Assembly (NCBI GenBank): GCA_963542625.1
Contig: CAUTXO010000027.1
Coordinates: 1 to 20,487, forward strand
Length of the DNA stretch: 20,487 bases
Direction of reading: 5' to 3'
From: CAUTXO01 sp963542625
Lineage (GTDB): Bacteria; Campylobacterota; Campylobacteria; Campylobacterales; SZUA-545
Shown: one piece after another, positions 7,165 through 15,119 of the stretch
Layout: every line of letters starts with the position of its first letter
Position numbering within the stretch: position 1 is the stretch's first letter
Position numbers and translations under genes: made by a program
Notes under the pieces: generated by a model
Told to the model about the DNA's origin: nothing
Seen by the model: only the letters and a program-made list of their open reading frames with translations
Databases searched by the model: none

Positions 7165-9229
7165 GATCTTAGCCCTTTTTCTAATCTGCGTTTTGGGGGC
7201 TTTTGCGGCAATGCCTGTGGTAGAAAAGCCGTCTGCTAAGAATGGCTTTAAGCTTTTAACGGGCGAGTTTGTTTCAGAAAACAATCAAACCATAGCAAAG
7301 GGCGGGGTGACGCTTTTTGGCGATGGCGTATTTATCTATTCATCAAAGGCAACCTTTAGAAAAGACGACAACCGCCTTGAGCTTTTTGGCAACGTTTTAA
7401 TCAAGCGTGATGGCAAAACGCAAGCGCTGGTGGATTACCTAATTTTTGACGTTGATAGCGAGCAAAGCCTGTTTGACGGCGTTTTTGTCCCGTCTTGGGA
7501 TAACGACGTTTGGCTAGTGGCGGCTAACGGAAAATCGCGCGAGAAGATCTATACCTTTAAAAGCGTCATAAGCTCAAGCTGCGAGCCAAACGAGCCGGAT
7601 TGGTCCATCACCGCCACGACGGGCATTTACAATACAAAATCAAAATTCGTGCATATGATTAACCCCGTTTTTTACGCTGGGAGAGTGCCGGTGCTTTACC
7701 TGCCGTATTTTGGCTACTCCACAGACAACACAAGGCGCACGGGTTTTTTGCCGCCGACGTTTGGAAACTCAAACAAAGAAGGCAGTTTATACGAGCTGCC
7801 GTTTTACATCGCGCCGCAAGATAACTGGGATCTTGAGATCTGGGGCCAAGAGCGCACAAAGCGCGGGCGCGGGGTTGGCGGGGTGCTGCGTTTTGTGGAT
7901 TCCCCGCAATCAAGGGGCTCGGTTTATTACGGATTTTTCAGAGATAAGCCTGACTACCAAAGGCTTTACGGCTTGAAAAACTCTTTCCACTCAGGGCTAA
8001 GCATTGATTACACAAGGGATAGGATCTTTTCATCGGGCGATAATGCCGACAAGATCTTCATCAAATGGGAAGACTACAACGATGTGGATTACCTAAAACT
8101 AAAAAACGTAGATTCAAGCGAAGGCTCGCTAGACCAAATAATCATCAACAAAATAAACTACCACTACGCAACAAAAAGCTATTATTTTGGGCTTGGCGGG
8201 CGGTATAGCAAAGACATCAAAGCCCCACAAAGAAAGGATATTTTGCAAAATTATCCAAACGTGCGCTTGCATTCGTTTTTAGACGCCGCGCTTGCTAATA
8301 AGCTCCTATATTCAGCGGATCTTGAGTATAAAAACTTTTCAAGAAAAGAAGGCACGCAGGCGCAACTGCAAAAGCTTAGCGTCCCCCTTACGCTCACGCA
8401 AGACGTGCTAAATGAATACCTAAACATCACATTCACGCAAAGGCTAAACTTTGTAAATATAGACTACAAAGACACGCCAAATAGCGTCAAGGAAACAAAC
8501 GGCAAGCTTTTTGATACGTTCTCTAAGATCTCTGCTTCTACAATCTTGCTTAAGCCCTTTGGCAACCATATGCACATCATAGATCTTGGCGTGAATTACA
8601 CGCTGCCGACGCAAAAGGAAAAGCGCGGCATTTTGATAAACGATTTTTACGAGCTAAAAGAAAAGGAAAAAGAAGTAGCGCTTAAGTTTTCACAGCACGT
8701 CAATACAAAAAGCGCGAATATTTTCTCGCAAAGGCTTTCGCAAAATTACAAAAAAGACAAGGACAGATGGAATTTTTCTGACTTACAAAACGAGTTTATC
8801 TACAACCCCTTTAGCTTTCTAAGCCTTTCAAGCGAGACAAAATATTCCATAAGAAACGACGTTTTAATCTCCAATTACGTCGCCGCTGAATTCAAGCAAA
8901 GCAACAAGCGCCTAAGCATTGGGTATTTGCTTGGCAAAGACGAGCAAACAAGGCAAATTACGTCGGATTATTACAAAATAAACGCCACGTATCAAATCAA
9001 CGCAAAAAACAAGCTAGACGGCGAGTTTCATTACGATGCCTTATCAAAAGACGTGCGTAAAATAGGCGTAACTTATGCATTCTTGAAAAAATGCTGGAAT
9101 TTCATCGTCGAGTATTCAAGAGAGCTAGAGCCCACAAGCGGCGCGGCTTCAAGATTGAATGATATAATACTTCTAAAGGTCAATTTAAACCCTTTAGGTG
9201 AATACAAATACAGAGCTTACGAAAGATAA
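7157..9229 (+). CDS. lptD: LPS-assembly outer-membrane protein LptD
   Basis: LptD is the outer-membrane barrel that, with LptE, inserts lipopolysaccharide (here probably lipooligosaccharide) into the outer leaflet. The 690-residue product starts with a signal peptide (MPKILALFLICVLGAFAA), followed by an OstA/LptA-like beta-jellyroll domain (about 35-130: LTGEFVSENNQTIAKGGVTLF...), the conserved 'SSCEPNEPDWSITA' segment with C142, and then a long beta-barrel rich in alternating strands. A single late cysteine, C646 (KKCWNFIVEYSRE), together with C142 matches the non-consecutive inter-domain disulfide known from the E. coli protein. The length fits the shorter LptD of this phylum. The ATG overlaps the RDD gene by 8 bases; codons 3-5 contain an AAGATCTTA motif. 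Confidence 0.93.
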   Translation: MPKILALFLICVLGAFAAMPVVEKPSAKNGFKLLTGEFVSENNQTIAKGGVTLFGDGVFIYSSKATFRKDDNRLELFGNVLIKRDGKTQALVDYLIFDVDSEQSLFDGVFVPSWDNDVWLVAANGKSREKIYTFKSVISSSCEPNEPDWSITATTGIYNTKSKFVHMINPVFYAGRVPVLYLPYFGYSTDNTRRTGFLPPTFGNSNKEGSLYELPFYIAPQDNWDLEIWGQERTKRGRGVGGVLRFVDSPQSRGSVYYGFFRDKPDYQRLYGLKNSFHSGLSIDYTRDRIFSSGDNADKIFIKWEDYNDVDYLKLKNVDSSEGSLDQIIINKINYHYATKSYYFGLGGRYSKDIKAPQRKDILQNYPNVRLHSFLDAALANKLLYSADLEYKNFSRKEGTQAQLQKLSVPLTLTQDVLNEYLNITFTQRLNFVNIDYKDTPNSVKETNGKLFDTFSKISASTILLKPFGNHMHIIDLGVNYTLPTQKEKRGILINDFYELKEKEKEVALKFSQHVNTKSANIFSQRLSQNYKKDKDRWNFSDLQNEFIYNPFSFLSLSSETKYSIRNDVLISNYVAAEFKQSNKRLSIGYLLGKDEQTRQITSDYYKINATYQINAKNKLDGEFHYDALSKDVRKIGVTYAFLKKCWNFIVEYSRELEPTSGAASRLNDIILLKVNLNPLGEYKYRAYER

Positions 9230-9239
9230 CAACCGCGCG

Positions 9240-10589
9240 ATGAAACCAGAAACCAAGGTAGGACTTTTTGTTTTTTTAGGAATACTATCTTTATTTATCC
9301 TGGCCACAAGAATTCAAACCATCTTTTACATAGGAAAAGAAGGCTACATCGTATCTTTAGATCTAACAGACGCAAGCGGGCTTGAGATTGACTCCAAAGT
9401 AAAAATAAACGGCGTAAATATCGGCTACGTTAAGTCCATTTATTTGGTGCAAAACACGGCAAAGGCGGATTTGTTTATCTTTGAAGGCAACAAGATCCCC
9501 CTTGGATCCACCGCAACAATCACGCAAGAATCCTTGCTAGGGGGCAAATACATAAACATCATCGGCTCAACGTCAAGCGAGCACCTAAAAGACCGCGACA
9601 GCATTACAATCTACAAATCCCTAGCGTCCATTAACCAAACATCGCAAAAGCTATACGAAACCTCTCAAGAATTTAAAAAGCTAATTAGCAAGATAAACGA
9701 CGCGCTTGGCGATGAAGAGATCCGCCACATCAGGCAAATGCTAGAAAACCTTGAAAAAGGCACGCGTGAGTTTGGGCAAATGGGCGAGCAAATAAACAAA
9801 AAACTACCGCAAATCATCACGCAAATAGACGAACTAACGCAAAACTTTAACGAGCTAGCCAAGGATTCTAGAAGATCCTTGCCCGTCGTGCTTGCAAAAA
9901 TTGACGATCTTTCGCAAGATCTAAGGGGTTTTATCGAGCTTTCAAAAACCGACTTTAACAAAACCTTTAATTCCGCTAAGGGCTTTTTTGACAAATCCAC
10001 AAAAACCGTTGCCGAGATCCAATACATCTTAGAGGGCTTGAATAAATCGCAGCTTGAAGTCAATACAAAAACGCAAAATATGCTACGCGACGATTTCTAC
10101 AAAACCTATTTTGAAGTTGCATACCGCCCAAACCCAAGCAATTATTACATCGTGCAAGCCGTTTCTACAAACAAGATAAACGCCAAAGATCCGCTAACAA
10201 ACGAGATCTTATTGCCGCAAAAACACAAAAGCTCCGACGTACTCTTATCCGCGCAAATGGGGAAAAGATACAGCGATTTGCTTTTGCGGCTTGGGATAAT
10301 AGAAAACACAGGCGGGCTTGGAGCGGATTATTTTCTAGCCGGCGGCAAGCTCAAAGGCTCAATAGATCTTTACGATTTTAAAGCCGTTAATGACATACGC
10401 GGCGACAATGCGCATTTAAACTTTTCACTTTTCTATTCGCCAATAAAACATCTGTATTTTTACGGTGGCTTTGACAATATCTTAAATTCCAAGGCTTCAA
10501 GCGGCTTTCTTGGCGCGGGGCTTGAATTTATTGATGAAGACTTCAAAAAACTAGCCATTTCATCAGGCGCGGTGGGTAGCCTAAAATGA
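9240..10589 (+). CDS. MlaD/MCE-domain lipid-transport protein
   Basis: A 449-residue membrane-anchored MCE protein, the substrate-binding class of the phospholipid ABC system that moves lipids between the two membranes. Seen: one N-terminal transmembrane helix (about residues 7-22, VGLFVFLGILSLFILA), an MCE domain (about 32-110, with GLEIDSKVKINGVNIGYVKSI and the GGKYINI strand), a long coiled-coil region (about 130-260, rich in QxIxELxxNF-like heptads), and a C-terminal strand-rich part (YYIVQAV...LLRLGIIENTGGLGADYF). The ATG at 9240 gives the normal MKPETKVGLF start ten bases after the lptD stop; an upstream in-frame GTG inside lptD was not chosen. No permease or ATPase partner gene is present here. 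Next to lptD, this points to coordinated outer-membrane building. Confidence 0.9.
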   Translation: MKPETKVGLFVFLGILSLFILATRIQTIFYIGKEGYIVSLDLTDASGLEIDSKVKINGVNIGYVKSIYLVQNTAKADLFIFEGNKIPLGSTATITQESLLGGKYINIIGSTSSEHLKDRDSITIYKSLASINQTSQKLYETSQEFKKLISKINDALGDEEIRHIRQMLENLEKGTREFGQMGEQINKKLPQIITQIDELTQNFNELAKDSRRSLPVVLAKIDDLSQDLRGFIELSKTDFNKTFNSAKGFFDKSTKTVAEIQYILEGLNKSQLEVNTKTQNMLRDDFYKTYFEVAYRPNPSNYYIVQAVSTNKINAKDPLTNEILLPQKHKSSDVLLSAQMGKRYSDLLLRLGIIENTGGLGADYFLAGGKLKGSIDLYDFKAVNDIRGDNAHLNFSLFYSPIKHLYFYGGFDNILNSKASSGFLGAGLEFIDEDFKKLAISSGAVGSLK

Positions 10590-11194
10590 GACTTTTTAAA
10601 ACGCGCGAAGAATCACTCGAGCAACTAATCGCCGTTTTGCCGGTTAGGGGCTTGCAAGAAGAAGAATGGACTGTGCTTTGCCTATCAGGCGGGGCGGAGC
10701 TTTTTGCAGAAGGCATTGCGCGGGCAATTAAGGGCAGCGTGGATTATCTTTTTAGCGAGACGATCACAGCGCCACTAAATAAAGAATGCCCCGTCGCGGT
10801 GGTGAGTGAAACAGAAGAAATCGTTTTAAACAAAGAGCTAATCGACGCCTTTGAAGTGGGGCTTGACTACATCTACGGCGAAGCAAAGCGCAAGCACGAC
10901 GAACAGATCATAAAAAACATCTATAAATACAGAAAGGGCGAGATCCTAAAAAACCTAAAAAATCAAAACGTAATGCTCGTTGATGAGGGCGCGGATACGG
11001 GGCTTACGCTAATGGTGGCGCTAAAAACCGTTTTGGCAATGGAAGCAAAAAAAATCTCCGTTGCAATCCCCGTGATACCAAAGAGCGTCGTAACGGAGCT
11101 TAGCAAGATAGTTGATGACGTGTATTTCGTGCATCAGCTGGAAAATTACGTATCGTCCGGGCATTATTACGAAGAATACGACCGCAAACTGTGA
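10586..11194 (+). CDS. Phosphoribosyltransferase-domain protein
   Basis: A 202-residue cytosolic protein with a type I phosphoribosyltransferase fold. The PRPP-binding loop is VMLVDEGADTGLTL (residues 129-142), with the acidic pair D133-E134 and the TG turn, preceded by a beta-strand-rich N-domain and followed by AKKISVAIPVIPKSVV. The substrate is unknown: it could handle a nucleobase or could have become a regulatory protein, and the usual purine-specificity hood is not obvious. It overlaps the MlaD-like gene by ATGA and lies 110 bases upstream of pnp. Its presence in an operon begun by purD makes a link to purine salvage plausible; that is inference. Confidence 0.85.
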   Translation: MRLFKTREESLEQLIAVLPVRGLQEEEWTVLCLSGGAELFAEGIARAIKGSVDYLFSETITAPLNKECPVAVVSETEEIVLNKELIDAFEVGLDYIYGEAKRKHDEQIIKNIYKYRKGEILKNLKNQNVMLVDEGADTGLTLMVALKTVLAMEAKKISVAIPVIPKSVVTELSKIVDDVYFVHQLENYVSSGHYYEEYDRKL

Positions 11195-11243
11195 TTTTGC
11201 AAGGAATAAACGCCTATTTTTTGCAAAACCACAGCCGCAAGTT

Positions 11244-11271
11244 CTAGCTAAGGTTTGGGGGCTTTAGCTAG
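11244..11271 (+). other. Inverted repeat in the leader of pnp
   Basis: CTAGCTAA and TTAGCTAG are perfect 8-base inverted arms around a 12-base G-rich loop, about 33 bases before the pnp ATG. No T-run follows, so it is not a terminator. It could be a 5' UTR hairpin; pnp leaders in enteric bacteria carry RNase III-cut hairpins used in autoregulation, but similarity here is only positional. A second, looser pair, TTTTGCAA/TTGCAAAA, lies at 11195-11228. Confidence 0.35.
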
Positions 11272-11304
11272 GGCTTATCGGCGTGGGATTTTAAAGGATA
11301 AACA

Positions 11305-13527
11305 ATGAAAGAATTTAAGTATAGCCTTCAAGGCAAGGAAGAAATTTACAAGTTTGACTACCTAGCCAAGCAAGCAGACGGCGCGGCTGTCATCAAAGAA
11401 GGCAAAAGCGTTTTGCTAGCGGCGGTTTCCATTGATGAAGAAAGCCCAGCAGAAGAAGATTTTTTGCCCCTTACTGTCAATTACATAGAAAAGGCATACG
11501 CCGCAGGCAGGTTTCCAGGCGGCTTTTTTAAGCGCGAGAGCAAGCCAAGCGAGTTTGAAACGCTCACGTCGCGCATTGTGGATAGAACCATTCGCCCGCT
11601 GTTTCCAAAGGGCTTTAACTACCCCGTTGTTTTAACGGTGATGGTGTTTAGCGTTGATGAAAACGCGGATCTCCAACGCCTAGCGCTCCTAGCGGCAAAC
11701 GCGGCGCTTGCGGTATCGCCACTAGATCTTAAAAACGTTTGCGGCGTGAGAATAGGCAGGGTAGATGAAAAAATCGTTATAAACCCAGGGCTAACTGATC
11801 TTGAGCGCTCGTCCTTAGATCTTTTCGTCGCCGGCAGCAAAGACGAGCTTTTGATGATAGAAATGCAGGCTAAAAAGAAAGAAAACGGCGGCGCGATGCC
11901 GGATATGGCGATAGATCCTAGCCTTGTGGCAATCACGCCGGAGCTTTTTAGCACGGGTGGCGAGTGCAAATTGCTAAATGAAGACGAGCTAAGCGCGGCA
12001 ATTGGCACGGCAAAAGACGCAATCAGCGCCGCTTGCCAAGCCTACGAGCAAGACTTTGCGAGCGTTTCAAAACCAAAGAAAGAATACAAGCTCCTAACCG
12101 TCGAGATAAGCACCGAAATCTTAGAGCACATCAGGCAAAACGAGCAAGAAGCAATCAAAAAAGCCCTTAGCAAAATGGCAAAAACCGAGCGCGGCGGGTT
12201 TTTAAAAGCCATCGCGCAAAAAGTTAAAGAAGCAAAGCCAGAATGGGAAGAAGCGGACATTTTGCTTGCGGTTGAAAAACTAAAGCGCGAGATCGTGCGC
12301 GCAAACATCGTAAATAACGGCGTGCGCGCTGACGGCAGGGCGCCAACAGACATACGCCCGATTAGCATTGAAACAAACATCTTGCCGCGCGCTCACGGAT
12401 CTTGCCTTTTTACGCGCGGGCAAACGCAAGCGCTTGCGGTGGCAACGCTAGGCGGCGACACAGACCGTCAGGCAAACGAGTATCTAACGCAAAGGCAAAC
12501 AAGCTACGATGACTTTATGCTCCACTACAACTTCCACTCCTTTTGCGTCAATGAAGCGCGCCCGCCAAAGGCGCCCGGCAGACGCGAGCTAGGGCACGGC
12601 AACCTAGCGCGCAGGGCACTAGAAGAGAGCCTGCCGGATAATTATGAAAATTCCGTTCGCGTTGTTTCTGAAATTTTGGAGTCCAACGGCTCAAGCTCAA
12701 TGGCTAGCGTTTGCGGCGGTAGCCTTGCCTTGCGCGCGGCTGGGATCCCCACAAAGCACCTTGTAGCGGGCGTGGCAATGGGGCTCATTACAGACGGCGA
12801 CAAAGAAGTCGTGCTTTCAGACATCACGGGGCTAGAAGATCACGATGGCGATATGGATTTTAAGGTTGCCGGCACGCGTGATGGCATAACCGCGCTGCAA
12901 ATGGATATCAAGCTTGGCGGCATTTCTAAGGAGCTGCTAGCGCGGGCGCTTTTGCAAGCAAAACAGGCGCGGCTTCACATCTTGGGGCTGATGGAAGAAG
13001 CTGCCGCGGTAATTCGCGTCAATAAAGACGTGTTGCCTAAGACTGAGATCTTTACCGTCAGCACGGATAAGATCGTCGATATCATCGGGCAAGCGGGCAA
13101 GACGATAAAAGAGCTCATTGAAACCTTTGAAGTCTCCATAGATCTTGACAGGGAAAAGGGCGACGTGAAAGTGCGCGGCGATGACGCGGGGCTAGTTGAA
13201 GCGGCGGTGCAAAAGATCAAAGAGATAGCTAGCGGCAGGGGCGGCTTTAGGAAAGACAGGCACGGCAAAAGGGAAAATACGCAAAGCGCGTATAGCGCGG
13301 GCGAGGTTATGCCGGCAAAGATAGAGAAGATCCTAGAGTTTGGAATGCTTGCTAAGTTGCCTGATGACAACGTCGGAATGATACACATCTCCAAGGTTAG
13401 CACGGGCAGGATCTCAAGGCTAAGAGATTACTTTAACGAAGGCGACGAAGTGGAAATTATCTTTGTCTCTCAAGATCCAAAGAGCAAAAAAATCGAGCTA
13501 GATCTAAAGAACAAGATAGAAAGATAG
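11305..13527 (+). CDS. pnp: Polyribonucleotide nucleotidyltransferase (PNPase)
   Basis: Phosphorolytic 3'-5' exoribonuclease of mRNA decay, acting as a cytosolic trimer. The 740 residues hold, in order: RNase PH-like domain 1 (about 10-215, with AGRFPGGFFKRE and SRIVDRTIRPLFP), a linking helical domain (about 230-320), catalytic RNase PH-like domain 2 (from about 340, RADGRAPTDIRP; phosphate-binding FTRGQTQALA and NGSSSMASVCGGSLAL), the active-site cluster D512, D518, K520 (EDHDGDMDFKVAG), a KH domain with IGQAGKTI at about 594-601, and an S1 domain (about 665-737). AAAGGA lies six bases before the ATG. It is separated from the preceding gene by 110 bases, so it may have its own promoter, although none is convincing. 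Full length and intact. Confidence 0.97.
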   Translation: MKEFKYSLQGKEEIYKFDYLAKQADGAAVIKEGKSVLLAAVSIDEESPAEEDFLPLTVNYIEKAYAAGRFPGGFFKRESKPSEFETLTSRIVDRTIRPLFPKGFNYPVVLTVMVFSVDENADLQRLALLAANAALAVSPLDLKNVCGVRIGRVDEKIVINPGLTDLERSSLDLFVAGSKDELLMIEMQAKKKENGGAMPDMAIDPSLVAITPELFSTGGECKLLNEDELSAAIGTAKDAISAACQAYEQDFASVSKPKKEYKLLTVEISTEILEHIRQNEQEAIKKALSKMAKTERGGFLKAIAQKVKEAKPEWEEADILLAVEKLKREIVRANIVNNGVRADGRAPTDIRPISIETNILPRAHGSCLFTRGQTQALAVATLGGDTDRQANEYLTQRQTSYDDFMLHYNFHSFCVNEARPPKAPGRRELGHGNLARRALEESLPDNYENSVRVVSEILESNGSSSMASVCGGSLALRAAGIPTKHLVAGVAMGLITDGDKEVVLSDITGLEDHDGDMDFKVAGTRDGITALQMDIKLGGISKELLARALLQAKQARLHILGLMEEAAAVIRVNKDVLPKTEIFTVSTDKIVDIIGQAGKTIKELIETFEVSIDLDREKGDVKVRGDDAGLVEAAVQKIKEIASGRGGFRKDRHGKRENTQSAYSAGEVMPAKIEKILEFGMLAKLPDDNVGMIHISKVSTGRISRLRDYFNEGDEVEIIFVSQDPKSKKIELDLKNKIER

Positions 13528-13530
13528 CCA

Positions 13531-13549
13531 GCGCGCAGGTCTTGCGCGC
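13531..13549 (+). other. GC hairpin just after the pnp stop
   Basis: GCGCGC, a 7-base loop AGGTCTT, then GCGCGC, starting four bases after the pnp stop codon. A-rich bases follow, not a T-run, so it lacks the tail of an intrinsic terminator. It may protect the 3' end of the mRNA. The loop is one base away from the RGATCY motif. Confidence 0.4.
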
Positions 13550-13692
13550 AAAACCAATGCCAGGCGCAGCAAACTGTGGCAGAGCAAACCACGTATAGTC
13601 AGCCACGCAGAGTGAAACCACGCGAACCACTCCGCCCGATTAATCCGCTAAGCTGTCCAGCCCAGCGCCGACTGCTCGCGCTACGAGTGTTT

Positions 13693-13871
13693 GGATCTTG
13701 CGCGGGTTGTGGATCTTTAGCGCTGGAAGCCTAGCATAAGATCTAGCGTAGGTTAGGGTGCTGGTGGCAGATCTTTAGCACGCTAATCTTGCACTAGATC
13801 TTAAAGCCCTTGCCTTTTGAGCCTAGATCTTGCGCGCCAGAAGCGCGGATCTTAAAATTGCCTAAAGATCT
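13693..13871. repeat. Intergenic cluster of RGATCY motifs
   Basis: Eight copies in 180 bases (five AGATCT, three GGATCT), spaced about 15-35 bases and often extended as GATCTTGCGCG or GATCTTTAGC. This is the same word that fills the inserts of purD and rnhB, but here outside any gene, which shows that the expansion does not depend on coding. Confidence 0.85.
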
Positions 13872-14005
13872 GTATATTTATTTTTCAAATCCAAATATAG
13901 AAAAAGTCAAACAAACATAATCAGGGATTAGGTTAGTTAGGCTTTTTTTACAAATCAAAATGTTTAGACAGTTTTAGAATTTTTAGACAAAAGCTTGATT
14001 TTTGC

Positions 14006-14011
14006 TATATA
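14006..14011 (+). promoter_or_regulatory. Promoter-like -10 without an assigned gene
   Basis: TTTTTGC-TATATA is preceded by T-runs at roughly ten-base intervals (GTTTTAG, ATTTTTAG, TTGATTTTT), the pattern of Campylobacterota sigma-70 promoters. Transcription would run rightward from about 14018 into the repeat-rich, gene-free DNA, and then antisense to the FecR gene. Two TTTAGACA copies lie 19 bases apart just upstream. Confidence 0.35.
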
Positions 14012-14211
14012 AAACATTTACACGATAGCCAACGAATGGCAGCTCCAAAACACACGAAAACACGAATAAAGCCCGCCATAACGCCATTTAACGCTATATG
14101 CGCCATAAAAGATCCTTGCCGCTTTGCGTTTGGGGCTTTAGCGTGGTTAGGATCTGCGCGCGGCTGGTGGCATTAAGTGCGGGTGCCATTGCAATCGCGG
14201 GGGCGTTGGCG

Positions 14212-14445
14212 CAATCTAGCAATCGTATTCGCAATGGCAAGCCTGTGCTGTCGCGTGGGCGCACTCATAACTGCAATCGCGGTGGCGTGTGGTTGCGGGC
14301 GTATTCGTGGCGGCAATGGCGGGTGCAGTGCTGAATTCTCTTGGTGTGGGGCGGAGTGTCACAGGCGCATTCGCAGCCGCAAGCGTGAGGGAGCATTTGG
14401 TTAAACAAACGGTGGCGTGTGGTTGCAAGCGTATTCGCAGCGGTG
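14212..14445 (+). repeat. Diverged direct repeats around GCGTATTCGCAGC
   Basis: Four related units containing (C/G)GT/CATTCG core elements begin near 14227, 14303, 14369 and 14433, spaced 76, 66 and 64 bases. The best pair, 14280-14313 and 14410-14443, matches at 30 of 34 positions and begins with an identical 17-base stretch (CGGTGGCGTGTGGTTGC). No terminal inverted repeats or coding frame fit the units. Confidence 0.6.
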
Positions 14446-14459
14446 TGTTACCGCAGTGG

Positions 14460-15119
14460 CTAGTTAAGGTCAAAGGTCAGGTCGTCGTAATACTTAAACT
14501 CTTCTGGCGCGATGTTTTTGCCCGTTTTATACGCGCTTGTCCTGTCGATGAGCACGGATTCGTTTTTTTGCAAGGTAAAATCGCTTTCTGAGCTTTTTAG
14601 TTTGTAGTTGTCAATTTGAAACATCTCTTTTAGCTCGCTGTTTTTGTTCGTGGGTTTTGTGAAGATCTTTAGCGGTTTGGCGCTTGAAAAATACAGCCGC
14701 CCGTCGCGCAAAAACACGGCGTAAAGATCTTGCGCTTTGACGATGAAGTCCGTGCCCTTAACGCCTATGTCTATGCCCCCAAGCGCGATGCGGAAGATGT
14801 TTGTGTTCTTGCCGTTTAGTGTGCTTGAGATTTGCGCCGGGTTGATTTTGTAGTATATGTCGCCTTTTCTTTGCTCGACGGCGTTTTTTGCGCTAAATTT
14901 TAGCGTCGCGCCCGCGTTTGCCACTAGAAAGCTTTTGTCAAAAGTGATGACGGCTAGGGAGTTTTTGTCCGTTTTTAGCGTTTGCCCTATCTTAACTTCA
15001 GCGCCGGCTTTTAAGATTTTGTGGTCTAGCGTCGCCTTGCCTTTGACCTTAGTTGCTATTCCAAAATTTTCATCAGCCATCGCTAGGCAAACCGCAAGCG
15101 CGAAAATGAGTTGTTTCAT
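14460..15119 (-). CDS. FecR-domain exported protein
   Basis: A 219-residue protein with an N-terminal signal peptide (MKQLIFALAVCLAMA, likely cut before DEN). It has a FecR-type domain at about residues 20-140 (ATKVKGKATL, GQTLKTDKNSLAVITF, NTNIFRIALGGIDIGVKGTDFIVK), the fold of periplasmic sensor or surface-linked proteins. No TonB-receptor or FecI-type sigma gene is nearby, so classic iron signalling is not supported; stand-alone FecR proteins of this kind occur widely with unknown roles. The C11 of the signal peptide lacks a proper lipobox (Val at -1), so it is probably not a lipoprotein. The ATG overlaps the rnhB stop by ATGA. Confidence 0.85.
   Translation of the reverse strand: MKQLIFALAVCLAMADENFGIATKVKGKATLDHKILKAGAEVKIGQTLKTDKNSLAVITFDKSFLVANAGATLKFSAKNAVEQRKGDIYYKINPAQISSTLNGKNTNIFRIALGGIDIGVKGTDFIVKAQDLYAVFLRDGRLYFSSAKPLKIFTKPTNKNSELKEMFQIDNYKLKSSESDFTLQKNESVLIDRTSAYKTGKNIAPEEFKYYDDLTFDLN

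Larger units (their letters stand above)
13528..14459. other. Gene-free region between pnp and the FecR gene
   Basis: About 930 bases between two convergent genes with no believable coding sequence. In order it holds: a GC hairpin right after pnp; a short degenerate direct repeat (GCAGAG..AAACCACG at 13579 and 13608); a cluster of eight RGATCY motifs (13693-13871); an AT-rich stretch (13860-14025) with two TTTAGACA copies at 13963 and 13982 and a promoter-like site; and a GC-rich stretch (14200-14445) made of diverged direct repeats. I see no tRNA, no RNase P core and no recognisable gene remnant. It may hold an unannotated RNA or be decayed sequence. Confidence 0.7.

Noticed and set aside
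9198..9239. Upstream GTG start for the MlaD-like gene inside lptD
   Set aside because: The extra 14 residues are polar and unlike the family; ATG 9240 begins directly before the membrane anchor. The ribosome site is weak in both cases, so some doubt remains.
14098..14591. Two short plus-strand open frames in the gene-free region (14098-14334 and 14289-14591)
   Set aside because: Composition follows the GC-rich repeats, no good ribosome sites, no family resemblance, and the second runs antisense into the FecR gene.
14460..15119. FecR-type iron-signalling locus
   Set aside because: No FecI-type sigma factor or TonB-dependent receptor is adjacent; the protein has a cleavable signal peptide and not the FecR membrane-spanning layout.
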